Shown: piece after piece, positions 1 to 8,351 of the stretch
Layout: every line of letters begins with the position of its first letter
How positions within the stretch are numbered: position 1 is the first letter of the stretch
Assembly: GCA_028565635.1 (NCBI GenBank)
Contig: JAOXYB010068578.1
Coordinates: 1 to 10,053, forward strand
Source: Phoronis ovalis
Lineage: Eukaryota > Phoronida > Phoronidae
Direction of reading: 5' to 3'
Length of the DNA: 10,053 nucleotides
The notes under the pieces: model-generated
The model's database searches: none
What the model was told of the DNA's origin: nothing
The model's input: only the letters and a program-made list of their open reading frames with translations
Made by a program: the position numbers and the translations under genes

Positions 1-116
1 GTTTTGTTATCTTTGGGTTGGATTTTCAGTGTTTGTTCATACTAATGCTGTCATTGAATCTAATTTTTAAAGAACACCTAGTTTCCGCCTGGATAACCCA
101 AATTATTATTTTTCAG

Positions 117-686
117 ATTCAGAAGTTATATCAGTGGTCTTTGAATGAATACGGACAAAATGCGTACTTAGGAATAGACAATCCTAGCAAAGTGTTGTAC
201 AACTTGTCCTATCATGCGGCGGCAGGGGGCGCCTCGGGATCTCCAGGTACATCATACCCAAAGTTATTGCAACCAGACCAAGTAAAGTCCTTGAAAAAAT
301 TATGTTTTTATGTTGTCATTTCTGCTATAGTGCTAAAATGTTGAAAAAGTTCTTGGCAATATGATTATTATGTTCTATAGTTATCAACAATACGTTGAGT
401 TATTTGGAAGAATTTATCCCTTTTCTCAACAATCATTTCTCAACAAGTATTACTTTGTTATGAAGAATTTGTTTTATTGTTGATTTGTTTTGCAGGTTTT
501 CTAGAAGGCCCCAATCAGGAAGCAGTAGCGGTCGTCATGCACTGTTTCGCATACCCGGATGTAATTCTTCCTATGGCTCAAGTTGATGTTGATAAAACCT
601 TTGAACAAGGTGTAACAATGAAGGCAATATACGACGTCATAAATCAGGATTCAAGATATCAGAGACTGTGTAATAACATATTTTGA
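117..686 (+). CDS. Trypsin-like serine protease, C-terminal two exons (5' part outside window)
   Basis: Seen: exon 117-246 follows a tttttcag acceptor and ends at CCAG/GTACAT. Exon 496-686 follows ttgttttgcag and ends in TGA. Exon 1 leaves one base and exon 2 needs one base, so the frame joins as ...GSPG-FLEGPNQ. Using the later GTAAAG donor near 281 would give an immediate stop, so 246 is preferred. The joined product is about 106 residues. The stretch GGASGSPG fits the GxSGxP active-site motif of trypsin-fold proteases, with the nucleophile Ser codon at 234-236. It is followed by a hydrophobic AVAVVMH strand, as expected after that serine. The His and Asp of the triad would lie upstream, outside the window. 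The tail GVTMKAIYDVI recalls the C-terminus of FAM111-type proteases, but that is from memory and not proven. No damage is visible. Family confidence is moderate; coding confidence is good. Confidence 0.68.
247..495 (+). other. Phase-1 intron of the protease gene
   Basis: This 249-bp stretch begins GTACAT and ends in a T-rich tract plus TTGCAG. It separates the exon holding the active-site Ser from the final exon. The reading frame after 246 continues to a TGA near 344, but that extension lacks recognisable features. Splicing preserves a sensible protease frame. Confidence 0.65.
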
Positions 687-1014
687 GTTAAAAGTACTGT
701 TCTTCAAGGGAAACGAGTATTTGAAATATATGTTTATTATCCCGGGGTCCAATCAGCTAAAAAGTGAGTATTCATGCCCGTTACTAAAATGGTGAGAAAT
801 GGTACTTTTCGAGATCATGGCGCGTAACACACATGACGCCTTCAGAGTAGGACAATCGGAGGTTTTGTCCAAAAAAGTTACTAGTTTGCCTTATTTAGAA
901 TCAATTCTTCTAGGTAGGTCATGCTTAGGGACATACTTTGGGAACGGTTTTAGGAGGGCTTCTAACTCCAAATCCGCCTTCATGAAATATATTTTTTTTA
1001 GCATTTTTGAGAGT

Positions 1015-1049
<35 letters not shown>

Positions 1050-1542
1050 TTCGGTTATTCATTTACTGGCGTCATTTTTATTAGTTTAACGATTAAGATT
1101 TATTTCGAACCTGTTGAGTCTTTTTGTTCTGTATTCCTAAATTGGTAATTCACCTTTGTTTATTTATTTTACTGTCTGGTTGTTTTACTGTTTATTAAAT
1201 TAATGTTAAAATTTTCTTTGTTAAAATGTATTTGTCTATACCTATGATTTCCTGTATGTTATATAATTTTGTATTGATACATCTGTTAAATGATAAGAAT
1301 AAGTATTTCTTAAAAAAGTCGTGAGGCGAAACGTTGAAAAGTTATGTTCATATTTTCTTTCGAAAAATCTCTGAATCTTTGTGTCTTTTTTATAGTACAG
1401 TATACCCCTTGACGCTGTCATCTGTGGATAGGTATAAAAAGCCTTGGGAGTCATTTATACAGGCCGGCAGGGGTCATGGAAATGGTTTACCTTCTGTATC
1501 GTAGCTTTTAAAATGTTTCTTTAATATAATTAGGAGCCTCAT
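687..1542 (+). other. Probable 3' UTR and spacer, no gene seen
   Basis: No supported gene follows the protease stop. An ATTAAA at 1194-1199, followed by T/G-rich sequence, is a possible polyadenylation signal; no AATAAA was noticed between the stop and this point. A 96-codon open frame at 799-1089 runs through the microsatellite and ends in repeated Tyr-Ile and Cys-Val, so it is treated as chance. A TATAAAAA at 1433-1440 has no gene after it on that strand. Confidence 0.45.
1015..1048. repeat. (TA)9(TG)8 compound microsatellite
   Basis: Nine TA units (1015-1032) pass directly into eight TG units (1033-1048). Both halves are uninterrupted. This is a normal slippage-prone repeat and is likely to vary in length between individuals. 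Confidence 0.97.
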
Positions 1543-2610
1543 TCAAGTGTCACAAGTAAATATGTATTTACTATAACTAAGTGTATTAACACTCTCAGTA
1601 TTTTTTTTCTGGCAAATTTCACATTTAAATAGTTCATCATCACCTGGATGTTTTCTCATGTGAAGGTTAAGGCCACTACGTTGATTATGTCTCTTTCTAC
1701 AATGTTCACATTGAGCTTATCACTTGTATGTATTTTCAAATGTTTATTACGAGTAATAGACCAACTAAATTCTTTTCCGAACGTTTCACATTTGAATGGT
1801 TTCACTCCAGTATGTATTCTCATATGACTTCTGGGGTTACTTATATTACTACATCTCATTCCGCAAATTTCACATTTAAAAGGTTTTTCACCTGTGTCTC
1901 TTTTCATATGAATTATGAGGTAACTATTTACACTAAATCTCTTTCCACAAGTTTCACACTGAAATGGTTTATTTAAATCATGAATTCGTGTTCACATTTA
2001 AATGGTCTTTCACCTGTGTGTGTGTCCTTATATGAACTATTAAGTTAACACTAGAACAAAGTATCTCCCCAAAAGTTTCACACTGAAACGTCTCATATGA
2101 TTATTCAGGGCACTAATACATTTGGATTTTTTTCCACAAATTTCACAATTGATTGCTTTATGGCCTGTATGCTGTTGCACATGCATTCTCATATGATTAT
2201 TGAAGGTACTACTGAGTTTGAATTTCTTTCCACAAATTTCACAATTGAGTGGTTGAAGGCATGCATGCTGTTTCACATACATCTCAAAGTTACTGTTTTG
2301 AGTAAATACATCTCCACACTTTTTACAGTTAAATGATTTATCCTCTGAAGGTATTCTCAAATGTTTATCGTCATCAGTTTCATTCTCAAATGGTTTACCA
2401 CCTTTAAGTACTACTCCTGCATGAATATTAACATTTCGATTCTGATTATGCGTTCTACAATTTTAACATTCAAGCAGATCTACGGGAACAGGTTCGACAC
2501 AATAGTTCCTCTTCATTTACGATCGATTCTTCACTTTTTATATCCTCACATTCCAAAATCAAATTAAATTCTTTGTTGTTACCATCACGATGCTCATGTG
2601 TACTGAATGT
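1543..2610 (-). pseudogene. Decayed multi-finger C2H2 zinc-finger gene
   Basis: C2H2 proteins usually bind DNA through repeats C-x2-C-x12-H-x3-H joined by TGEKP linkers. Read on the minus strand, an acidic stretch near 2550 (ECEDIKSEE) is followed by about nine or ten finger units spread over several frames. Intact-looking fingers: 2243-2181 (CEICGKKF...HMRMH), 1874-1812 (CEICGMRC...HMRIH) and 1710-1650 (CEHCRKRH...HMRKH). Damaged ones: near 2463 a TAA sits between the paired Cys; at 2327 the first His is Tyr; at 2147 the finger loses its last His and linker by deletion; near 2084 and 1790 the second Cys is Phe; at 1958 the last His is Asp. The (CA)n tract at 2013-2025 causes a frame change, and just after it most of one finger is deleted between KCE and RIHDLNKPFQC. 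The last frame ends at TGA 1543-1545. Defects of several kinds argue for true decay. Confidence 0.85.
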
Positions 2611-2615
2611 TTAAT

Positions 2616-2834
2616 CTAAATAGGAATTTCAGAATCTATGACCGCATGTGTTATATTTTCCAGTGAACTTGCTTCAAACTTTAAACAGGAATTAACTTGA
2701 AGGTAACTCGTCTTGACAAGTGAATTACTTATCTTACTGAAAGGAGACTCACAATTTAATAATGCAGATAGAATTTTCAATTTACTCCTCAAGGACTCTT
2801 CAATAACCTTGTTATAAATTACTGGTTTCAGTTT
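2616..2834 (-). other. Open frame upstream of the zinc-finger pseudogene, possibly its N-terminal part
   Basis: From the left edge of the MITE, one minus-strand frame stays open for 72 codons to a TAG at 2616-2618. It has no ATG start but reads like protein (VIEESLRSKLKILSALLN near its beginning). It sits where the region before the fingers of a zinc-finger protein would be, and the acidic ECEDIKSEE stretch follows in another frame. No domain is recognised. It may be the pre-finger region of the pseudogene, cut off by the MITE insertion. Confidence 0.3.
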
Positions 2835-3250
2835 CAGGCCCGTCAGATGGGGGGATGCGTTGAGTGCGAACGCGCCCCTCTATTGAAATGGGAGTAACCC
2901 ATGTAATGTTAACGCGTACGCGACCCCCTTTTGAAATGGGAGTAAGCCACGTAATGTTAACGCATCCCCCCTTTTGAAATGGGAGGACCATTAACGTAAT
3001 GTTAATGCACCCCCCTTTTGAAATAGTAAACGCACCCTTTGAAATACTAACGCGCTCCTTTTTGAATTGACAGGGAGAGACGCGCCACTGACTGCATAGG
3101 GCTTTTTTTGTTTGCTTGTCAATTTTTTCTGCCAGCACGGAGACGTTTCAACAATCTTTTTTGGATTACTGAACTGATATTTTCTCAAATCGGTAATTCT
3201 CAAAACACCACAAACGCACAAACGTTTTGAAAACGTGTCTGACGGCCCTG
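2835..3250. mobile_element. 416-bp MITE-like non-autonomous DNA transposon
   Basis: Left end 2835-2847 reads CAGGCCCGTCAGA. The right end 3238-3250, read inward on the minus strand, is CAGGGCCGTCAGA; 12 of 13 bases match. The direct duplication AGTTT immediately flanks both ends (2830-2834 and 3251-3255), as expected of a target-site duplication. The interior has no transposase; a 108-codon minus frame through it is an artefact of the tandem units. Small size, inverted ends and a duplicated target fit a MITE. The 5-bp duplication does not match hAT (8 bp), Tc1/mariner (TA) or piggyBac (TTAA), so the superfamily is left open. Confidence 0.7.
2869..3072. repeat. Six imperfect, shortening tandem units inside the MITE
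   Basis: Each unit starts near AACGC and contains a C-run followed by TTTTGAAAT or a close variant. Units: 2869-2910, 2911-2958, 2959-3003, 3004-3027, 3028-3048 and 3049-3072. The first three are 42-48 bp and carry an extra GGGAGTAA...GTAATGTT half. The last three are 21-24 bp and have lost that half. The units are CpG- and C-rich, unlike the AT-rich surroundings. Confidence 0.88.
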
Positions 3251-3255
3251 AGTTT

Positions 3256-3409
3256 GTTTCGTATGCGAAACAGTAATTTGTATATTTTTACAGTGATTTG
3301 ATTCCATGTAATATCTTGGTGCAGGTTCTTGTGTTATTGTATGCATTTTTAAGTGTTCTGTTACTTCTCGTTGCATGATGCTATTCTGAAAAGCTTCTTG
3401 CTTCAACAC
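3256..3409 (-). pseudogene. Zinc-finger-like fragment on the far side of the MITE
   Basis: Minus-strand reading gives EAFQNSIMQREVTEHLKMHT, which resembles the second half of a C2H2 finger (HLKMH is an H-x3-H pair), followed by SHTKQT and then the MITE. Upstream, in another frame, CVEARSFSE could be a broken first half with the second Cys lost. If the MITE and one AGTTT copy are removed, this fragment adjoins the open frame at 2616-2834. It is probably part of the same decayed zinc-finger locus, but it could be a separate N-terminal exon: CTTTTCAG just upstream could act as an acceptor. Confidence 0.35.
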
Positions 3410-3538
3410 AAGTTCTTACTAAGTATTAACTGTTTATGTTGGATGCTGAAAAATGTAAAAAATTTTAAAATAAAAACATGAAATTTATGAAATCGTTTCT
3501 TCAAGTTTTTAATGTTACAGCACATTATGTATTTAAGA

Positions 3539-3751
3539 TTAAAAAATGAAGTCATATGACAGGTACAAGACAAGTTCTGGCATTTCACATAATGATTTGT
3601 AGCCCCAGTCCGAGAAATCTTTGTACTTCGTACTCCTAGCATTCATTTTTTTGAGATTTTTTGTCACTTTCTGCCATAGTCGGCATGAAAGTTCTATTGG
3701 AAATATTATTACATGGAGGTGATCCGAAGTTTGTTTTGCAAGCCAAATCAC
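3539..3751 (-). other. Unidentified open frame, possibly an old exon
   Basis: A 70-codon minus frame has protein-like composition in its middle (KVTKNLKKMNARSTKYKDF, then SDWGYKSLC). There is no ATG near its beginning and no domain is recognised. It lies upstream of the zinc-finger remains on the same strand but shows no finger motif. It could be a remnant of another gene or chance. Confidence 0.15.
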
Positions 3752-5055
3752 TTATTAAAGATAGTTTCATTTTTCCTTAAAACCCAAAAAGAGCAAATTA
3801 AGTACACATAATAATAAATAGTCTAATTAGTCGGCTTTGTAATTTAAGATAATGTGAAAAAAGTCATTTAAAAGATTTGTCTAAAAATTTTATGTAAAAG
3901 ACAAATAATCTGGCAGTCTTAGCTTTGAATTTCAAGGAGAAAAATATATGGCACTCCTAGCTTTACGCAGCCATATATAAAGCATCAACATACAGTAGAC
4001 CACACAAACATATGATAGTGCAGAGAGCTTACCAGTTTATTCTAGCAACTGTTTTATGTATTTTAGTACTATAATGCATTTATTAAAAAACTTCCAATCA
4101 ATGTTTCTAACGACTGATGTCAGTCTAAATAATGAATTAAACATGATTATCGCGTATTAATTCATGCGGCATAATTATGTAATTAAAAATACGACGCACA
4201 TGGCATTGAACACGGTAGTAAAGGCTCCAGGTAGATGCACACAGGGAAAACTGCCCTATCCCACTCCCTGTAGTACCATGAAATCCATATGTTATGTTTA
4301 ACATTTTACTTGAAAAATAAGTTGCAACATTGTTTATCAGCGTTTTCAACAGGATTTCAAATGCCAGAATATTTAATATCCTGTTATTTACAAAAGTTCC
4401 TGTTCAGTATAACCGATTGTAGCTCAATGTTTCATCTCAGCGGGCATCAGCCGCAAGTAAGAAAATCAAGTATCATCACACGTAGCATTGCGTTCCGATG
4501 GGGTACTGTCATTATATCGCGGATACATATTTATGCCGCATTGCATCACACCACGAACGTGAGCGTTTATGATTAGATTTAGAGAACGTTTAGACTTTAC
4601 GATAGACTTAAGACGTATGTCGTAAGATAGCATCGAGCAATTCGCACCAGAAACTTCTCTAAAAAGCGGGCGCATTCAAAAAATGAAATTTTGAATCCTG
4701 TTAGGTATTATATCACTCGCACTGATAAAAAATATTTCAACCTTTTTTGCACATTTAAGAATTATCGTGTTTGGCTCCAATTATACGCCTTCTGCTTTAT
4801 GAAGTTGTATTTTGACACAGGATTATAAAGCTCTGTCCGCCATTCCTGTGATTTGAATCTCTATAAGTAAGGAAGACAACTTATGGTAATTTCGTTTCAT
4901 ATAATTCACACAAGCCATATGTAAACATGAAACAAGACAATAGTGAGCCCATGTAACTGATAAACATAAGTCCCTTAGAAGTATGATATCAATCTCACAT
5001 TCACTTTTAATTAGACGAAAAGTTAGTAAATGTATAGTCCTGAGTGCAAGCATGA
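3752..5055. other. Intergenic stretch, no gene seen
   Basis: AT-rich sequence with only short open frames on both strands, none with a recognisable motif. A less AT-rich, CpG-containing patch at about 4440-4680 carries overlapping frames in both directions (4289-4576 + and 4466-4675 -), neither of which looks like a protein. No tRNA-like B box was seen. Confidence 0.4.
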
Positions 5056-5076
5056 CCCTACGGCTTGTCCGTAGGG
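5056..5076. repeat. Perfect 8-bp inverted repeat (hairpin)
   Basis: CCCTACGG at 5056-5063 is followed by the 5-base loop CTTGT and then CCGTAGGG at 5069-5076. The stem is perfect and GC-rich within AT-rich sequence. No T-run or gene end adjoins it, so a role is unknown. Confidence 0.8.
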
Positions 5077-5688
5077 ACTAATAAATGTACGCCCTCATCC
5101 GGGCCCATAAAACACTTCATAAAGCAGCGAACTACGCACTCGATCTATCATCACAAAACTGACACATTGTTTTCGGATTCTGAATGACCCCGGGCGCTGG
5201 GGGAATAGGAATATATACACTCCATCAAGAGATCGACCTGACGGATCAGCGAAAAAATAACAGGAAGTAAAACAACTCTAACTTTCACATTCACCTATTC
5301 GAATTGTCGTTGGTGAACAGGTTAACTGCGTTAAATATTTATGTACTGTCAGCAAAATGATGTTTCGCTTCGCGTACAATTGCCCTTCAAACCTTTGGAT
5401 TGTTTAAATTAGTTTTCCAGTAAAATCGGGCACAAGGCACGCGGGTTCATTAAGAATGTAGTGCCCCCCTTGCGGCAGCAATGCATGTTACAAGTGAAGC
5501 TATTTGCCGGGGCTTATTTAGCCTAAGTTATCAAGTCAAACAATTCTAAAAACGTTTAACTTTAATTTTTTTAATTCTTAAAGACTCATTTATAGGTTTA
5601 CATCAATACAAAGTACAATCCAAGGGATTCCATCTGTCGTGTTACACTTAGTTGTTAACTCAAGATAAAGAACAGTCTGGAAGTAATA
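5077..5688. other. Intergenic stretch, somewhat less AT-rich
   Basis: Contains scattered C/G-rich patches (around 5187-5200 and 5461-5510) and a TATATACA at about 5211-5218, with no gene downstream of it on that strand. The right part would be the 3' UTR of the minus-strand gene ending at 5689; ATTAAA near 5575 on the minus strand is a possible polyadenylation signal. Confidence 0.35.
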
Positions 5689-5991
5689 TTATTTTTGAGT
5701 AATGGATGCATATTTTGAGTTTGAATTACAAGTATACCTTTTCTTTCTTATTTTTGAATTTCTACCGTTCAAAAATTCTAAAATTTGTTTCCCACAGTTA
5801 CTACAAAAACAACCGATGTTTTGCTGATCCATATCACTTTGAAAAGTTTCAAGGGATTGCGAATAAAATATTTTTTGAATCTTGGATTGTTGTATACATT
5901 TGTAAAAAATTGAATTTAATGTATGCCGTTTGATAACATTTTGAATGTGTCCAGTACCCCCTCCCAGGCGTTGCGTAACACAACAGGAGGT
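5689..5991 (-). CDS. Open frame with a CFCSNC cluster, possible C-terminus of the LRR gene
   Basis: One minus frame stays open for 100 codons (5991 down to TAA at 5689). Its only ATG is at 5832, so it would be missed by a search that needs an early start. The product is rich in polar and basic residues, with helix-like HIQNVIKRHTLNSIFYK and then DMDQQNIGCFCSNCGKQI, followed by a basic segment and one more Cys (RYTC). The CxCxxC spacing could hold metal, but no known zinc ribbon is recognised. It begins 58 bases beyond the end of the LRR frames on the same strand, so it is plausibly their continuation through a further frame break or an intron. A competing frame with ATG near 6027 overlaps its first half. 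Confidence 0.35.
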   Translation of the reverse strand, partial: TSCCVTQRLGGGTGHIQNVIKRHTLNSIFYKCIQQSKIQKIFYSQSLETFQSDMDQQNIGCFCSNCGKQILEFLNGRNSKIRKKRYTCNSNSKYASITQK

Positions 5992-6049
5992 TTAGATTGA
6001 TTGGAAAAGAACTTTCTTCTATCATTTTAAATTATTAAATAAACAAGAG

Positions 6050-7368
6050 TTAAATGTATGAAAAATTAGCACTTAGATATTTTATATTTAGATTTAGATT
6101 TCTTGATTGAATGTCCTTACACCAAGCTAAGTGTAATAATGCACCAGTGTTATTCCTTCACAGTGCCAAATTTCCAAATGTTTCAATTTGTTATTGTCGT
6201 ATACAAACGTTTCCATTTTTTCTTTTGTAATGTGCGTATTAAGGCACATTTTTAATGTCTCTAACTTTTTCAAAGAACTTGCGCCCCTATTCCAAGCACA
6301 TCATTGTTGTTCAGACAACCTCCAGAAACATGTAGTTTTCAAGATTTCTGCTGTGTGTTACTACATATTTAATTTGAAAGGTATCAAATGACTGGTTATG
6401 TCCGGTAGAAATTTGAAAAGTTTTAAGACTTAAAAAGGCTTTAGGATTTGTCATTTCGTGGATTTGAGAAGAAAAGCGATATATACATGTTAGATACAAC
6501 TCCTCTAAGACTGGGCACAGGTTACCTATTGCAAGCAGATTAATCTTTGTTATTTGGCAGAAGACGATGTAATTTGATGACCTTTGATTTCAAGCATTGG
6601 TCTCAATTTGTCCTCGAAAAATCTATTTAACTCCTGTTTATAATACGTGCAAGTACATATTTGAATTTCTATTTTTTTCAAATGTTCCCAATTTTTAGAA
6701 ATATCAAGTAAACAATTAAGTATTAGAGTCAACATGTGCTTGTAAATATCATTTTCTCCAAATGCACACCTTTGTTCATAATTGATAAATTTCCAGGTGA
6801 GTTGCTCTCATTACTGAAATAAATGTTCTTGATTTTACAAAGTAAAATTTGTATTAAATTTGCGCAGTCTAATACTCCGTTGCACATTAAGAGATATTGC
6901 AAATGTTTGCAAAACACAATAAGTAACTCTACTGAAAATAAAGTAATTGGGCCATCGAAGTCAATTTCTAGACCAGTGTTATCTAGTTTCTGCACATGGT
7001 GGGCTTCTGTATCTATCTCGATGGGTGGATTTTCAGCAGTTAAAAAAGAAATGGCGCTCTCGCAACTAAATTTAACTACGAGCATTTTTTGAAATGCCGA
7101 CAAATAATATAAAAAATACAAAGGAAAAATGAGTGATGATGCAATACAAATGTTTTCAAAAATCAATATATGAAAATCTCACAAGTTTTTTAAGATCTCG
7201 AACTTTCGGCCAACCTCTGTTTTACTGTAGGTAATAAAAAAAATAGACAGCTAGGAACTGAAATATTTCAAGGAAATGTAATACAAGTAGTAACATTTAG
7301 CATTTTCTAAGTGTGGTTTCATACATACGTCGCAGGTATTGGCTCCCTTACCACCAAGCAATAAACAT
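6050..7368 (-). pseudogene. Leucine-rich-repeat protein gene with serial -1 frame breaks
   Basis: LRR proteins form curved binding surfaces; many animal ones are F-box substrate adaptors, but no F-box is visible here. Proposed: ATG 7368-7366, intron 7351-7225 (GTAAGG...CTACAG), then a long exon. Successive frames carry LRR-like strings: CKHLQYLLMC (7181-6756), WEHLKKIEIQIC (6750-6556), LCPVLEELYL and FLSLKTFQI (6552-6340), KLHVSGGCLNN (6338-6275), LKKLETLKMC and LKHLEIWHCEGI (6271-6153), and LHLAWCKDI (to TAA 6050). Breaks fall near 6752-6755, 6553-6555, 6336-6339, 6272-6274 and 6148-6153. Each is repaired by one added base, and LRR spacing then continues without a gap. A TGA at 7181-7179 falls in LKNL-stop-DFHI, where CGA would give LKNLRDFHI. 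The gene is either a young pseudogene or a real gene with sequencing errors. Family identification is fairly firm; the start and first intron are tentative. Confidence 0.62.
7225..7351 (-). other. Possible intron of the LRR gene
   Basis: A GTAAGG donor (7351-7346) and a T-rich tract ending ATTACCTACAG (down to 7225) bound 127 bases on the minus strand. Splicing joins TG to T and keeps the frame from ATG 7368 into the LRR exon as far as the TGA at 7181. The short upstream exon has no recognisable domain, so this model is tentative. Confidence 0.35.
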
Positions 7369-7458
7369 GTCAATTTGTTTTGTAATAGTGAAGTGAAAAC
7401 AAAAGTCCAATCATGCTACCTCATGTTAAATATCCTCCCGAACTCAAAGCGACTATGA

Positions 7459-7470
7459 GCCGCCTGGTGG
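7459..7470 (-). promoter_or_regulatory. CTCF-like core motif
   Basis: The minus strand reads CCACCAGGCGGC, close to the CTCF core CCASYAGRKGGC with one deviation (C at the K position). It lies between two divergent genes in a GC-richer patch. It is a motif match only; no binding is shown. Confidence 0.25.
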
Positions 7471-8022
7471 TCGGTTGTTTGGATATGGATCAAGCAAAGT
7501 AACAACCGTTGTTATTAAAGAGTAGATATTAAGACAACACAAATAAAAAAACCTCGTTTCTATAAATTTACGAATTTACGATCTCAGTAGTGACATTCTA
7601 TTCGACATACAGATGTGTTGGCTATAATTTGTCCGGATAATTGCACTAAGCTATTGTTAGCGTGCTCACGTAACATGCTGTTGCTAGAGAGCGGATCTGA
7701 ATAAGTTTTGCTGCAATTCAACAATATGTATTGCGTGCGTAAATATAATTTTTGTCACTAAAAAATAATACATATAGCATTTCGTAGAACGAAAACTTTA
7801 AACATAGATTATTACAAGTTTATTTATTCCTATTTTTTGTCTAATAAGCAATATTTGTACCAAATCAAGTAACTTAGCAGACCTCCCGTTTTGTTCCTCA
7901 TAGGTAATCACACTACCGTGAAATCTTTAAACTTAGTCAACAGTAGTAGTAAATGATTTTTAACATCTCTGGAGTCAAAATTAAGTTAAAATTCCTGGGA
8001 ATGGATCTTTTTACTTTGTTTG

Positions 8023-8030
8023 TATAAATA
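8023..8030 (+). promoter_or_regulatory. Possible TATA box of the small peptide gene
   Basis: TATAAATA lies 322 bases before the proposed ATG at 8352. If used, transcription would start near 8055 and leave a 5' UTR of about 300 bases. In AT-rich sequence this match could easily be chance. Confidence 0.2.
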
Positions 8031-8351
8031 ACCTTTAAGTTTTCGAAATTTATCTATATTATTGGAATTTAAGCTTGGAAAAATTGGTGGCAGATTAAGG
8101 AGTTAACGATAGCTCTATAACTGAAAACCTTCTATTCCATAATCCATAGTGTAAACACGTCCCATGTAAGGTTTTTCTATTTATTAATATGTGTTTCCAT
8201 TAAAGTGAAAATATCAACTTTTAAATGAACAAATCGACACTCAATAATTATAGATCTGTCAGATTTGATACGAATTTTTCACCTGCCGAAGACGACACCA
8301 TACAAATAACAATATTTTCTGCGTGAATGGTTTCTGAGTAGATTTATTCCG

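Larger units (their letters stand above)
7369..8351. other. Intergenic stretch between divergent genes
   Basis: No supported gene. The LRR gene points left and the small peptide gene points right, so promoters of both may lie here. Seen: a less AT-rich patch at 7430-7480 with a CTCF-like core, and TATAAATA at 8023-8030. The rest is AT-rich with no long open frames. Confidence 0.4.

Noticed and set aside
799-1089. 96-codon plus-strand open frame after the protease
   Set aside because: Its last third is the translated TA/TG microsatellite, no motif is visible, and it lies in the expected 3' UTR.
1433-1440. TATAAAAA as a plus-strand promoter
   Set aside because: No plus-strand gene follows; the downstream coding remains are on the minus strand.
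1728-2336. Plus-strand open frames at 1728-1976 and 2097-2336
   Set aside because: They are the complements of the zinc-finger frames; their Phe/Thr/His-rich repeats reflect antisense finger codons.
2501-2512. GGTTCGAC, tRNA B-box-like
   Set aside because: The second half of the box does not match, and no A box or cloverleaf was found; it lies within the zinc-finger remains.
2812-3138. 108-codon minus-strand open frame
   Set aside because: It is produced by reading through the MITE tandem units; its repeated ISKGG-type strings mirror the DNA repeat.
4289-4675. Overlapping plus and minus open frames
   Set aside because: No domain, no splice context, and both strands open equally, as in chance frames of a CpG-containing patch.
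5706-5933. 75-codon plus-strand open frame
   Set aside because: Antisense to the longer minus frame at 5689-5991; Phe/Tyr-rich as expected of AT-rich antisense.
6823-7092. 89-codon plus-strand open frame
   Set aside because: Antisense shadow of the LRR exon, with no independent motif.
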